A stretch of 64,000 nucleotides of DNA from Hypericibacter adhaerens (GTDB lineage Bacteria > Pseudomonadota > Alphaproteobacteria > Dongiales > Dongiaceae). This document shows positions 52,181 through 60,663 of this stretch, piece after piece. The stretch spans positions 1,488,001 through 1,552,000 of the forward strand of contig NZ_CP042582.1 in assembly GCF_008728835.1 (NCBI RefSeq), written 5' to 3'. The notes beneath the pieces are model-generated. The model was not told the DNA's origin. It did not search any database and worked only from the letters and a program-made list of their open reading frames with translations. Made by a program: the position numbers and the translations under genes. Numbering within the stretch: position 1 is the first letter of the stretch; every line of letters starts with the position of its first letter.

Positions 52181-52654
52181 ATGAGCCACATCCGCAAGCG
52201 CAAGTTCAACACCCGCGACACCTATCCGGAGCAGAAGCTCGACAACGATCTCTGCATGTCGGTGCGCGCCGGCAACCACATTTTCCTGCGCGGGCAGGTC
52301 GGCCAGGACCTGAAGGGCCGCATGGTCGGCGTCGGCGATCCGGCGGCGCAGGCCGAGCAGGCCATGAAGAACGTGAAGGTGCTCCTCGAGGAGCAGGGCG
52401 CCCGGATGGAGGATATCTGCAAGGTCACGATCTACATCACCGACCGCGCCTATCGCGAGCCCGTCTACCGGACGATAGGCAAGTGGCTCAAGGGCATCTA
52501 TCCTTGCTCGACCGGCCTCATCGTCCAGGGGTTGGCCCGCCCGGAATGGGTGATGGAGATCGATGTCGAGGCCGTGATCCCGGAAGAGCGCGCCGCGCGG
52601 GAAGAAAAGGCCGCCAAGGGCGGACGGGCCAAGAAGAAGGCGAAGGGGAAATGA
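52181..52654 (+). CDS. RidA/YjgF family protein
   Basis: This is a 157-residue Rid-superfamily protein, whose members hydrolyse reactive enamines and imines or act on related ring-cleavage products. The trimer fold is suggested by FLRGQVGQDLKGRMVGVGDP and MKNVKVLLEEQGARMEDICK plus VTIYITDRAYREPVYRTI. The Arg aligned with the catalytic Arg105 of RidA appears in GLARPEWVMEIDVEAV. A basic tail (KAAKGGRAKKKAKGK) extends the C terminus. It overlaps the DUF1028 gene by 4 bp (ATGA). Start chosen at 52181, with GGGG upstream. Confidence 0.9.
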   Translation: MSHIRKRKFNTRDTYPEQKLDNDLCMSVRAGNHIFLRGQVGQDLKGRMVGVGDPAAQAEQAMKNVKVLLEEQGARMEDICKVTIYITDRAYREPVYRTIGKWLKGIYPCSTGLIVQGLARPEWVMEIDVEAVIPEERAAREEKAAKGGRAKKKAKGK

Positions 52655-53346
52655 CATTCTCGATCGCCGGCCGCTGCGAGCGGACCGGCATGTTCGGGGT
52701 GGCGATCACCACCTCCAGCATCGCGGTCACCAGCCGCTGCCCCTGGGCGCGGGCCGGCGTCGGCGCGGTCTCGACCCAGAACGTCACCGATCCTTCGATC
52801 GGACCGCGCACGCTCGACGCGATGGAGAAGGGGGCCAGCGCCCCTGACGCGCTGCAGAAGGTGATGGCGGAGTCCGCCCATGCGGAATATCGCCAGGTGA
52901 TCGCCATCGACCGCCGCGGCGCGACGGCCTTCCATGGCGGGGCCAAGACGCTCGGGACCCACGCGATCCATCCGGGCCAAGACTGCATCGCGGCCGGCAA
53001 TCTGTTGCGCAACGCCAATGTACCCAAGGCGATGGTCAGGAGCTTCGAGGCCAACGGCGCGGTCCATCTGGCCGAGCGGCTGCTGCGGGCGCTGGAGGAA
53101 GGGGTCGTCGCGGGCGGCGAGCTGGGCCCCGTCCATTCGGGCGGGCTCATCGTGGTGCGCGACCGGATCTGGCCGCTGGTCGATCTTCGGGTCGACTGGG
53201 ACGATGTCGCACCGATCGCCCATCTGCGGCAGCTCTGGGACGCTTACGAGCCGCAGATGGAGGCCTACCAGACCCGCGCCGTCGATCCGGGGTCGGCGCC
53301 GGCCTATGGCGTGCCGGGTGACCCGGGCTCGAGCCCCAAACGCTGA
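52651..53346 (+). CDS. DUF1028 family protein (Ntn-hydrolase-like)
   Basis: This is a 231-residue DUF1028 protein. The family start MTFSIAGRCERTGMFGVAIT and the block CPWARAGVGAVSTQNVTDPS are clear. DUF1028 proteins have an Ntn-hydrolase-like fold; removal of Met would expose Thr2 as a possible nucleophile, so an amidohydrolase role is plausible. The C terminus (GSAPAYGVPGDPGSSPKR) is Pro and Gly rich. It overlaps the RidA gene and converges on a glycosyltransferase gene. Its role with the HpaB-like enzyme is not established. Confidence 0.87.
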   Translation: MTFSIAGRCERTGMFGVAITTSSIAVTSRCPWARAGVGAVSTQNVTDPSIGPRTLDAMEKGASAPDALQKVMAESAHAEYRQVIAIDRRGATAFHGGAKTLGTHAIHPGQDCIAAGNLLRNANVPKAMVRSFEANGAVHLAERLLRALEEGVVAGGELGPVHSGGLIVVRDRIWPLVDLRVDWDDVAPIAHLRQLWDAYEPQMEAYQTRAVDPGSAPAYGVPGDPGSSPKR

Positions 53347-53426
53347 GGCGAAGCCTCGTCATCCGCAAAGCGGGCACGGACCGGCGCGATCCATCGCTGC
53401 CTCGTGCGGCTGCCATGAGGGCATGG

Positions 53427-53450
53427 CCGCGGCGGTGTCGCCTGCCGCGG
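53427..53450. other. Small stem-loop between converging genes
   Basis: CCGCGGC and GCCGCGG (7-bp arms, 10-nt loop) lie between the DUF1028 stop and the glycosyltransferase stop. It may end both transcripts, but there is no T tract. Confidence 0.35.
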
Positions 53451-53458
53451 CAAGCTCG

Positions 53459-56400
53459 TCACCGGCCGTGGCTCTCGAGGAGTGGTCGCAGATACTCGGT
53501 TTCGTAGAATTGCCTGGCCAGAGGCGGCAGACGGTCCGCCCGGCTGCCGATGGCAGGCGGCGTCAATCGCTCCCTGCGCAGCCTGTCGAGAAACGAGACC
53601 CAGTCCGCCGGCGACGTGTGCCAGGGCAGCAGCCAAGTATGGTCCCGATCTTCCAGGCGCTCGCCGATGGCGCCGATATCGCTGGCCAGGATCGGGAGGC
53701 CGTTCAGCAGGGCGTCCGTCAGCACGAAACTGTGTGTTTCCGGCGCCTGGAAGGGAAACCAGGCGAGATGCGGACGGATGCGGCAGATCAAGGTCGTGAG
53801 CTCCGACTCCCGGTAGGGGCCATGAATCTGGAGCCGGCGATCGAGGAGCGAGGGGGGAGGCCAGTCGATCGGGACCTTGCCCAGCAGATGGAGGAAGATC
53901 GGCAGGTCTCTCGATCGGATCAGCCGCAGGACCTCTTCCAGGATGTCGAGTCCTTTCACGGGACCGATCATGCCCATCATCAATACATGGAGCGTGTCGT
54001 CGGGCGAGAAGGGGCGCGGCGACACCCGGAAACGTTCGGGCGCGTGGGGCTCGGGAAGCTTGACCGGAAGCGGCGGAAAGGCCGGTGCGATGCGTGCCGC
54101 GCGGCCGGCCAGATCGCGGCTGCAGGCGAGAATGCGGGCGGCCCCCCTGAGCACGGGGCTCGGCTCCGGGCGCAGCAGCGGCGCTTTACCGGATGTCAGC
54201 TTGTCGTCGCCGATGAAGTGGCCGTCGCTGCCGCAAAGATGAGGCTGCGTCGCCAGCAAGTGGTAGTCGAGCAAGGTGACGTCATAAGGGATGGCGAGCG
54301 CGTGAAGCAGCTCGTCGATCCTGCCCTCGATCCCAATGGTATGCAGGATATCGACCCGCGCCATCCCCAGCCGCCGCAGCAGCGTCACGGCGAGCGGAAG
54401 GTGGCTCGACAGATCGATCTTCACGGGATCGGTACCCTCTGCCGTTCGCGACAGGATCAAATAGCGATCCTCGACGCCCAGCGCGTAGGTCACGTTGACG
54501 AACCGCGACGCAAACGTCCCCAGAACGCTGGCGTAGCGCGCCGTCCCGCCGCCATAAGGGTGCAGCACCAGCAGCAGGCCGGGTCGTCCCGGCGTGTGAT
54601 CCCCGGAGAGCGCGCCGATCGCGGCTTCCAGGTCGCCGGCGGTCTCGACCACGCTTTCCACCCCCTTGTGGCCGTGGCGCCCAGAGGCCGCCGGCCTGCC
54701 GAACGAGCCGGGAGGCTCCTTGGCGAACACGGTCATGTGCGTCAGAGGGTTGACATGGCCCTTCGCCATATCGGGATGGGCTTCGAGATAGGCCCGGGTG
54801 CTGAACTCGGCCGAAGGGTCGCGGTTCTCGCGCCAGCCGGCCAGGAGATAGTGAACGACGGGGTCGAGCCTCGCGGCGGCGACATCGGGATAGCGGGCCC
54901 AGTACCAGTTGGCGTCGACGAAGGTCGCGACGCGAAACAGGACTTCCACGCTGCGGCGTAACCGCAACCGCGCCGGCTCATGAGGCAGATAGCGGCTGAG
55001 GAAGCCGGCCGCCTGCAGCAGCGTGGTTCCAACCCCCCTTTGCAGGACGAGCCATCGCGTGCTTTTCGCCAGGAGACTGCGCCCCAGTTCGGCTTTGGCA
55101 GGAAAGCGGTCTGCCCGATCGCGCCCGGCCTCGGCTTGCCCGGTTCCGGCCGGCGCTTCCGGCTTCTCGTCGGTCGCGACGGACGACATGAGCTCGATGC
55201 GGGCGGACAAGGCCAGCCTCTGGGCGAGTCGCTTCTCCTCGCCGTCGCAGGCGCGAATCGCGTCGTCGAGGGCGGCGGCGCCGACGACACCGCCTTCGAA
55301 GGGGCCGAAAGCCGAAGGGGCCGTGCCGGCCGGCCGGCCGTCGAGAACGCAGCCGAGCGACGGATCGTTCTCCATGCTCTCGATGGCCGCGCGCAACCCG
55401 TCGGCTCCCTCTCCCCCCGTGGGACCCAGGCAGATGAAGTAGCGGCCGTCAGCCAGCGTTCTGGCAAGGGACAGAAGATGGGCCGGATGAACACGGTGGG
55501 GCAGGCGGTACACGGGCCCCATCAAGCCCGCGTCGGGGTCGCGCAGCAGCAGCGAATCGCCGGACGTTCCGCTGATGTCCAGGAGGACAAGGGTCAGATT
55601 CCTGATTCCCTGCCGGCGGACCTGGGCGGCGGCCGCGTGGATATCGAGGGCCGGCGTGACGGCGAGGGCGAGCGTCACGGGAATCCGCGCGATCTCCGCA
55701 TCGAGCATCGCCTCGACCCGGGCCTTCGCTCCCTCGTAGCCGGTCCGGCGAAGCGCACGGCGCAATCTCAGCAGGAAGCGGATCGGCGTGCCCGCCGCGG
55801 CCGACATGGCGTCGGCATCGAGACGATCGAGCATGTGACACCACAGCAGGCTTGCCTCGTCGGCATGCCGTGGCGAGAGCGATCCCTGCTCCGAATGGCT
55901 GCGCTGCCGAACCAGGGGACCGGCCTGGTGCACGAAGCGGTAATGCCGGACCATGCGGAACCAGAGGTCGTAGTCCTGGGTGGTCGGCAAGGCGGGGTCG
56001 AAGAGCCCGCATTTGTCGAAACATTCCCGGGGCAGGAGCAGGGCACAGCCATTGATCCGGGATTCCAGGATGGCCCACAGCGAAACATTCTCGTCATAGC
56101 CGATGCCCACCTCGCAGCGATGAAGGAAGCGGCCATGGCGATCGACGATGTCGTAGTCTCCGAAGACGATGCAGGGGCCCGGCGCTGCCGACAGGCGCTG
56201 CATCTGGATCTCGACCTTCCGTGGATCGTAGAGGTCGTCATGGCTGAGCCAGCTGATGAAGTCGCCGGCGGCCTCCGCGATGCCGCGGTTGAGCGCGACG
56301 GCGACGCCGCCGTTGGGCTGATGAAAGGCGCGTATGCGATCGCCGAACGACTGGATCACCGACCGGGTGGCACTGTCGTCGGTCGAGCCGTCATCGACGA

Positions 56401-56518
56401 CGATGACTTCGAGGTTCGGCCAGGTCTGCGCCAGCGCGCTGGTGATCGCCTGGCCCAGATAGTTCGCACCGTTGAAGACGGGAATGACGATCGAGACGAG
56501 GGGGACGGTCCCGGTCAT
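53459..56518 (-). CDS. Large fused glycosyltransferase (GT2-GT4)
   Basis: This 1019-residue protein joins two glycosyltransferase modules. Residues 1-280 form a GT-A (GT2) domain: SIVIPVFNGANYLGQAITSA, VIVVDDGSTDDSAT and LSHDDLYDPRKVEIQM with a DxD-type region. Residues about 520-610 hold a PDVAAA-type linker (ANWYWARYPDVAAARLDPVV) seen in other multi-domain transferases. Residues about 650-1019 form a GT-B (GT4-like) domain ending SHSFVLTDALLNGLPILASD and related blocks. It overlaps the next glycosyltransferase gene by 4 bp and is the last of three genes on this strand. It probably makes part of a surface polysaccharide; the sugars are unknown. Confidence 0.88.
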   Translation of the reverse strand: MTGTVPLVSIVIPVFNGANYLGQAITSALAQTWPNLEVIVVDDGSTDDSATRSVIQSFGDRIRAFHQPNGGVAVALNRGIAEAAGDFISWLSHDDLYDPRKVEIQMQRLSAAPGPCIVFGDYDIVDRHGRFLHRCEVGIGYDENVSLWAILESRINGCALLLPRECFDKCGLFDPALPTTQDYDLWFRMVRHYRFVHQAGPLVRQRSHSEQGSLSPRHADEASLLWCHMLDRLDADAMSAAAGTPIRFLLRLRRALRRTGYEGAKARVEAMLDAEIARIPVTLALAVTPALDIHAAAAQVRRQGIRNLTLVLLDISGTSGDSLLLRDPDAGLMGPVYRLPHRVHPAHLLSLARTLADGRYFICLGPTGGEGADGLRAAIESMENDPSLGCVLDGRPAGTAPSAFGPFEGGVVGAAALDDAIRACDGEEKRLAQRLALSARIELMSSVATDEKPEAPAGTGQAEAGRDRADRFPAKAELGRSLLAKSTRWLVLQRGVGTTLLQAAGFLSRYLPHEPARLRLRRSVEVLFRVATFVDANWYWARYPDVAAARLDPVVHYLLAGWRENRDPSAEFSTRAYLEAHPDMAKGHVNPLTHMTVFAKEPPGSFGRPAASGRHGHKGVESVVETAGDLEAAIGALSGDHTPGRPGLLLVLHPYGGGTARYASVLGTFASRFVNVTYALGVEDRYLILSRTAEGTDPVKIDLSSHLPLAVTLLRRLGMARVDILHTIGIEGRIDELLHALAIPYDVTLLDYHLLATQPHLCGSDGHFIGDDKLTSGKAPLLRPEPSPVLRGAARILACSRDLAGRAARIAPAFPPLPVKLPEPHAPERFRVSPRPFSPDDTLHVLMMGMIGPVKGLDILEEVLRLIRSRDLPIFLHLLGKVPIDWPPPSLLDRRLQIHGPYRESELTTLICRIRPHLAWFPFQAPETHSFVLTDALLNGLPILASDIGAIGERLEDRDHTWLLPWHTSPADWVSFLDRLRRERLTPPAIGSRADRLPPLARQFYETEYLRPLLESHGR

Positions 56519-57768
56519 TGTCGGGCGACCCCGCGCCCGGCAGTGGCGTGCGTCATGGCCAGAATCGCGCGGTAGAACTCGGCGACGATCGGTCCGTTCC
56601 GGGCGGCGCTCCAGCGGGCCTCCACGACGCCGCGGTTGCGGGCCGCCGCGTTATCGACCAGAGCGTCATCTTTCGAGGCCCGCACGAGCGCGCTCGCGAG
56701 ATCCCGGGTCTGGTGAACCGGCAGGATGATGCCGTCGACGCCGTTGCGAATCCACTCGCAGGCGCAGGACGTGTCGGATTGAATCGGAAAGGTGCCCACG
56801 GCCATGGCCTCGAGGAGCGTCGTGCTGATGCCATCCGAGATGCCGAAACCGAGCGTGATGCGGGCCTGGCCCAGCCGCGCCACGGCGTCGCGATGGTCCG
56901 CAAGATGGGGCGCGGCCTCGATATCGAGGCCGTCGTTCTCGGCGATGTCCCGGATCATTGCCTTCACCTCCGTCGAGGCCAGGTTGACGCGGATCGGGAC
57001 ATGCCGAAGCTCTGCCGCCGCGAGATGGATCGCCGAGAGCACATGGAGCGCGCGACCGGCCCAATTGTGATAGCCCTTGACCAGGATCATCCGCCGGCGG
57101 GACGGCCGCGGGAGCGCATCGAGCGAGGGGACCGACGCGAAATCGATGCCACCGGACGCGGGCAGGGGATCCTGGATCGGCCCCGCATAGCCCAGCTCCC
57201 GGACGATGTTGACGTCGCGGCGGCATTCGGACAGATAGGCGTCGATGCTGCAGGCGATCTCCTTGAGAATCGCGGCATGGTCAGGCAGTTTCCGGTAGAG
57301 GAACACATCGCTGCCCCAGTTGGACAGGAGCCATCGCGGAAACCTGGTGCCGAGCCATCGCTTGGCCGCCAGGCACAGATAGCCTGCATGCTGGATCTCC
57401 AAGGAATGGACCAGGTCCGGGGAAAATTCCTGGATGGCGGCGACGACGTCGGTCGGGGGAATCAGGTTGCGGATGACGCTGACCGAATCTTCCTTCGCCG
57501 GAAACCGAGCCGCCTTCGCCGGCAGGCGTGAGCGGGCGCGCAGTGCCGCGAGGTCGATGATTCCGATCTGTCCCGGCAGCAAGGTCTCGCCTGCTTCGCG
57601 ATCGCCCACGATCCGCCAGCAGTCGTCGGGATCGTCGACCGCGGCGGCATAGATCGGCAGCAGCAGCAGTCGGAAACCGTGCCGGCGCATCATCTTCATC
57701 CAGCGCTGGGCATGGACGCTGTCGGGCAAGGCCACGACCAGGACGACAGGGGAGGTTACGCCGGCCAT
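56515..57768 (-). CDS. Glycosyltransferase, GT4-like
   Basis: This is a 417-residue GT-B fold transferase. The N-terminal half has VVLVVALPDSVHAQRWMKMM and PDLVHSLEIQHAGYLCLAAK; the C-terminal nucleotide-binding half contains FGISDGISTTLLEAMAVGTF with the conserved Glu of the EX7E-like region and DGIILPVHQTRDLASAL. I chose the ATG at 57768; the longer frame begins before the coding signal. The stop overlaps the next gene by 4 bp, and a short uncharacterised gene lies 13 bp upstream. Together they look like a polysaccharide assembly operon. Confidence 0.86.
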   Translation of the reverse strand: MAGVTSPVVLVVALPDSVHAQRWMKMMRRHGFRLLLLPIYAAAVDDPDDCWRIVGDREAGETLLPGQIGIIDLAALRARSRLPAKAARFPAKEDSVSVIRNLIPPTDVVAAIQEFSPDLVHSLEIQHAGYLCLAAKRWLGTRFPRWLLSNWGSDVFLYRKLPDHAAILKEIACSIDAYLSECRRDVNIVRELGYAGPIQDPLPASGGIDFASVPSLDALPRPSRRRMILVKGYHNWAGRALHVLSAIHLAAAELRHVPIRVNLASTEVKAMIRDIAENDGLDIEAAPHLADHRDAVARLGQARITLGFGISDGISTTLLEAMAVGTFPIQSDTSCACEWIRNGVDGIILPVHQTRDLASALVRASKDDALVDNAAARNRGVVEARWSAARNGPIVAEFYRAILAMTHATAGRGVARQ

Positions 57769-57781
57769 GCCCGCGCCTCCG

Positions 57782-58228
57782 TCACAGGATCTTCGCCTGG
57801 GCGAGCGCCGCAACCAGGCGGTCCGCGAATCGGCAGGGATCGTGAGCGGCCGGGACGAGATCGAGAACGCCTGCATCTGCATACGAGGACGGGAACTGGA
57901 CGGCGATCAGCGTCGTCGCCCCTGCCTGCCGGGCCGCATGGAGCCGTGGCCCGGCGACGCCCCGACGCAGGATGGCGGCGAACAGGCAGGTCCGATCCAG
58001 CGACAGCGGCTGCCGCGGTGGCAAGGTCGTGGCTTGGAGACCGGTATCCCAGCAGAGGGCCTCGACGCCGATCTGGACGGCCTCGGACTCGACATCGACG
58101 AAGAGGATTGGGCGGTCGACCAGCGCCTCGGCGCAATGATAGAGGGCGGAGAGCACCATCAGTGCTCGGCCCTCTTCCCCTTCGCGTCCATCGACGACGA
58201 TCCTTGGCGGCGGGTGTCTCGATTCCAT
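57782..58228 (-). CDS. Hypothetical protein upstream of the glycosyltransferases
   Basis: This is a 148-residue protein of unknown family. It has an alpha-beta pattern (VLSALYHCAEALVDRPILFV; TTLIAVQFPSSYADAGVLDL; RFADRLVAALAQAKIL) that could be half of a GT-B fold, with no complete transferase motif. It may be a truncated glycosyltransferase or a small accessory protein. It is 13 bp upstream of the GT4-like gene and diverges from the UDP-sugar dehydratase gene. I do not assign a function. Confidence 0.6.
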   Translation of the reverse strand: MESRHPPPRIVVDGREGEEGRALMVLSALYHCAEALVDRPILFVDVESEAVQIGVEALCWDTGLQATTLPPRQPLSLDRTCLFAAILRRGVAGPRLHAARQAGATTLIAVQFPSSYADAGVLDLVPAAHDPCRFADRLVAALAQAKIL

Positions 58229-58462
58229 GACAGGATCGGAGGGTGTTCTGCGTTGTCCGGTGTCGAGAGGGGCGGCCGCAACCCTGGATGTCAGCGGGCC
58301 GGAAGTTTCGCAAGGTCCGGGGGGCGCTTACGGTCCGCCGATACCTCGTTAACACCGGTCCGATGCTGGGCTAATGTGTCCGAAGATGCTTGGCCGCACA
58401 ACCGCAATCGAGACCGAGCCGCGCATGGTTGCAGTCCGCAGATCGGAGAGGCTTCCGATCGC

Positions 58463-59527
58463 ATGACCATCTTCCAGGACAAACGGGTGCTCATCACCGG
58501 CGGGACGGGGTCGCTCGGCAAAGTGCTGCTGCGGCGTCTCCTGGCCGGCGAATTGGGGCTGCCGAAACGCGTCGTGGTGTTCTCGCGCGACGAAGCCAAG
58601 CAGCATGCCCTGCGCGTCCATTACCGTCGTTTGCGTTCGCCGACGGACGAGGTCATCTACCGGAACTTTGCCGATCGCTTGCAGTTCCGGATCGGCGATA
58701 TCAGGGACCTGCATGCGCTGGCCGCGGCGATGGCGGAAATCGACATCGTCGTCAATGCGGCGGCCCTGAAGCAGGTTCCGACCTGCGAGTATTTTCCCGA
58801 GGAGGCCGTCCGCACCAATGTCGGTGGGGCGGAGAACATCGTCCGGGCCATCCGGGACCTTCACCTTCCTATCGAGACGGTCGTCGGCGTCTCGACCGAC
58901 AAGGCGGTCAAGCCGGTGAACGTGATGGGCATGACCAAGGCCATCCAGGAGCGCGTCCTGATGCGCGCCGGCTTGGATGTTCCCAAGACCCGTTTCGTCA
59001 TGGTCAGGTACGGCAATGTCCTGGCGTCGCGCGGATCGGTCGTCCCTCTCTTTGTCGAGCAGATCCGCACGGGCGGCCCGGTGACGGTGACCGATCCCGT
59101 CACGACGCGGTTCCTGCTCACCCTGGACGATGCCGTCGATACGATCGCGGCCGCCCTGCGCGAGGGACGCTCGGGCGAGATCTATGTGCCCCGGGTCCCG
59201 GCCGCCCGCATTCTCGATCTGGCCAAGGTCATGATCGGCGACCGGCCGATCGAGATTCAGATCACCGGCATGCGACCGGGTGAAAAGATCCACGAGATCC
59301 TGATCTCGGAGGAAGAGCGTTTGCGGACGGTGCGGCGGGGAGACTATTTCGTCATCGCGCCCATTCTGCCGGAGCTGCGCCGCGATTCCCGCGAGGCGCC
59401 CGCGGTCTCCGGCGAATACAGCTCGGCGGACAGCCTCATGCCGGCGGCCGAGATCCGCGCCCTGCTGGAGCGGCGATCGCTGATGCCGGCGGAAGCGGCG
59501 TCATCGGAAGAGGAGATTCTGGCGTGA
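58463..59527 (+). CDS. UDP-GlcNAc 4,6-dehydratase / 5-epimerase, FnlA/CapE-like
   Basis: This is a 354-residue extended SDR of the CapE/FnlA/WbjB type, which converts UDP-GlcNAc to a 6-deoxy-4-keto sugar with C5 inversion, the first step to L-FucNAc and L-QuiNAc. The cofactor motif is TGGTGSLGKVLLRRLL. The block VVGVSTDKAVKPVNVMGMTK has Met where most SDRs have Tyr of YxxxK, as known for this subgroup. FNVFASRG-like VRYGNVLASRGSVVPLF follows. It heads an operon with a 2-epimerase and a reductase. The start at 58463 has GGAGAGG about 11 nt upstream. Confidence 0.9.
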   Translation: MTIFQDKRVLITGGTGSLGKVLLRRLLAGELGLPKRVVVFSRDEAKQHALRVHYRRLRSPTDEVIYRNFADRLQFRIGDIRDLHALAAAMAEIDIVVNAAALKQVPTCEYFPEEAVRTNVGGAENIVRAIRDLHLPIETVVGVSTDKAVKPVNVMGMTKAIQERVLMRAGLDVPKTRFVMVRYGNVLASRGSVVPLFVEQIRTGGPVTVTDPVTTRFLLTLDDAVDTIAAALREGRSGEIYVPRVPAARILDLAKVMIGDRPIEIQITGMRPGEKIHEILISEEERLRTVRRGDYFVIAPILPELRRDSREAPAVSGEYSSADSLMPAAEIRALLERRSLMPAEAASSEEEILA

Positions 59528-59555
59528 GAGCGCCAGGGTCGGTCCGCGTGCGGCC

Positions 59556-60653
59556 GTGAAGATCGTCACGATTCTCGGCACCCGGCCGGAGATCATCCGG
59601 CTGTCGCTGATCATCCCGCGCCTGGACCGGCTCTGCGATCATCGCCTGGTGCATACCGGACAGAATTTCGATCCGCGGCTGTCCGACATCTTCTTCTCGG
59701 AGCTGGGGGTGCGGTCGCCCGATCATCGTCTCGGCATCGAGAGCAGCTCCTTCGGCCGCCAGGCCGGCCTGATCCTCGAACGGGTCGAGACATTGCTGGC
59801 GCAGGAACGGCCGGACCGGCTTCTCGTGCTGGGCGACACCAACTCCGCGCTGTCGGCCATCGTCGCCAAGCGGATGGGCATCCCGGTGTTTCATATGGAG
59901 GCCGGCAACCGCTGCCATGACGACCGGGTGCCCGAGGAGGTCAATCGGCGCCTCATCGACCAGGTGAGCGACGTCCTCATGCCCTATACCGAGCGCAGCC
60001 GGCGCAATCTGGCGCGCGAGGGGGTGCCGGAGGAGCGCATCTACGTGACCGGCAATCCGATCTTCGAGGTGCTGCAGCATTTCGAGCCCGCCATCGCCGC
60101 CTCGACCGCGCTCGACAGGATGGATCTCTCGCCGGGGAAATTCCTGCTCGCCACGCTGCATCGCGCCGAGAATACCGACGAGCCCGTGCGGTTGGCGCGG
60201 CTCATGGAGGGTCTCGAGCGGATCGCCGCGACGACGGGCTTTCCGGTCATCCTCAGCGCCCATCCCCGGCTTCGCTCCCGGCTGGAAGGCGGAGGAATCG
60301 CCCCCGGCGCCGGCATCCGGCCCTGCGAGCCGTTCGGATTCTTCGATTTCGTGGCCCTCGAGAAAGCCGCGCACTGTGTCCTGACCGACAGCGGCACGGT
60401 GCAGGAGGAATGTGCGATCCTCGGTCTTCGCAATGTGACGCTGCGCGATACGACGGAGCGTCCGGAGACGCTGGAATCCGGCTCCAACATTCTGGCGGGA
60501 TCCGAACCCGGAGACATGCTGCGGGCGGTGCAGGCGGCGCTCGACGGCCCGGTCGACGGGTCCGCGCCCGCCGAGTATCGAAGGCCCAATGTCAGCCAGA
60601 CCGTGACCCGGATCGTGACGGGATATCTTCGTCCATCCTGGGGGCGGGCCTGA
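59556..60653 (+). CDS. UDP-GlcNAc 2-epimerase-like protein
   Basis: This is a 365-residue non-hydrolysing UDP-HexNAc 2-epimerase of the WecB/FnlC/WbvD type. The N-terminal ILGTRPEIIRLSLIIPRLDR, the GDTNSALSAIVAKRMGIPVF block and HMEAGNRCHDDRVPEEVNRR are typical. The C-terminal active-site part has TLHRAENTDEPVRL and ESGSNILAGSEPGDMLRAV-type UDP binding. The start is GTG. It follows the dehydratase gene by 28 bp and is followed by the reductase gene, so it probably epimerises C2 of the 6-deoxy-sugar to the L-configured product. Confidence 0.9.
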   Translation: MKIVTILGTRPEIIRLSLIIPRLDRLCDHRLVHTGQNFDPRLSDIFFSELGVRSPDHRLGIESSSFGRQAGLILERVETLLAQERPDRLLVLGDTNSALSAIVAKRMGIPVFHMEAGNRCHDDRVPEEVNRRLIDQVSDVLMPYTERSRRNLAREGVPEERIYVTGNPIFEVLQHFEPAIAASTALDRMDLSPGKFLLATLHRAENTDEPVRLARLMEGLERIAATTGFPVILSAHPRLRSRLEGGGIAPGAGIRPCEPFGFFDFVALEKAAHCVLTDSGTVQEECAILGLRNVTLRDTTERPETLESGSNILAGSEPGDMLRAVQAALDGPVDGSAPAEYRRPNVSQTVTRIVTGYLRPSWGRA

Positions 60654-60663
60654 CGAGGGAGCC

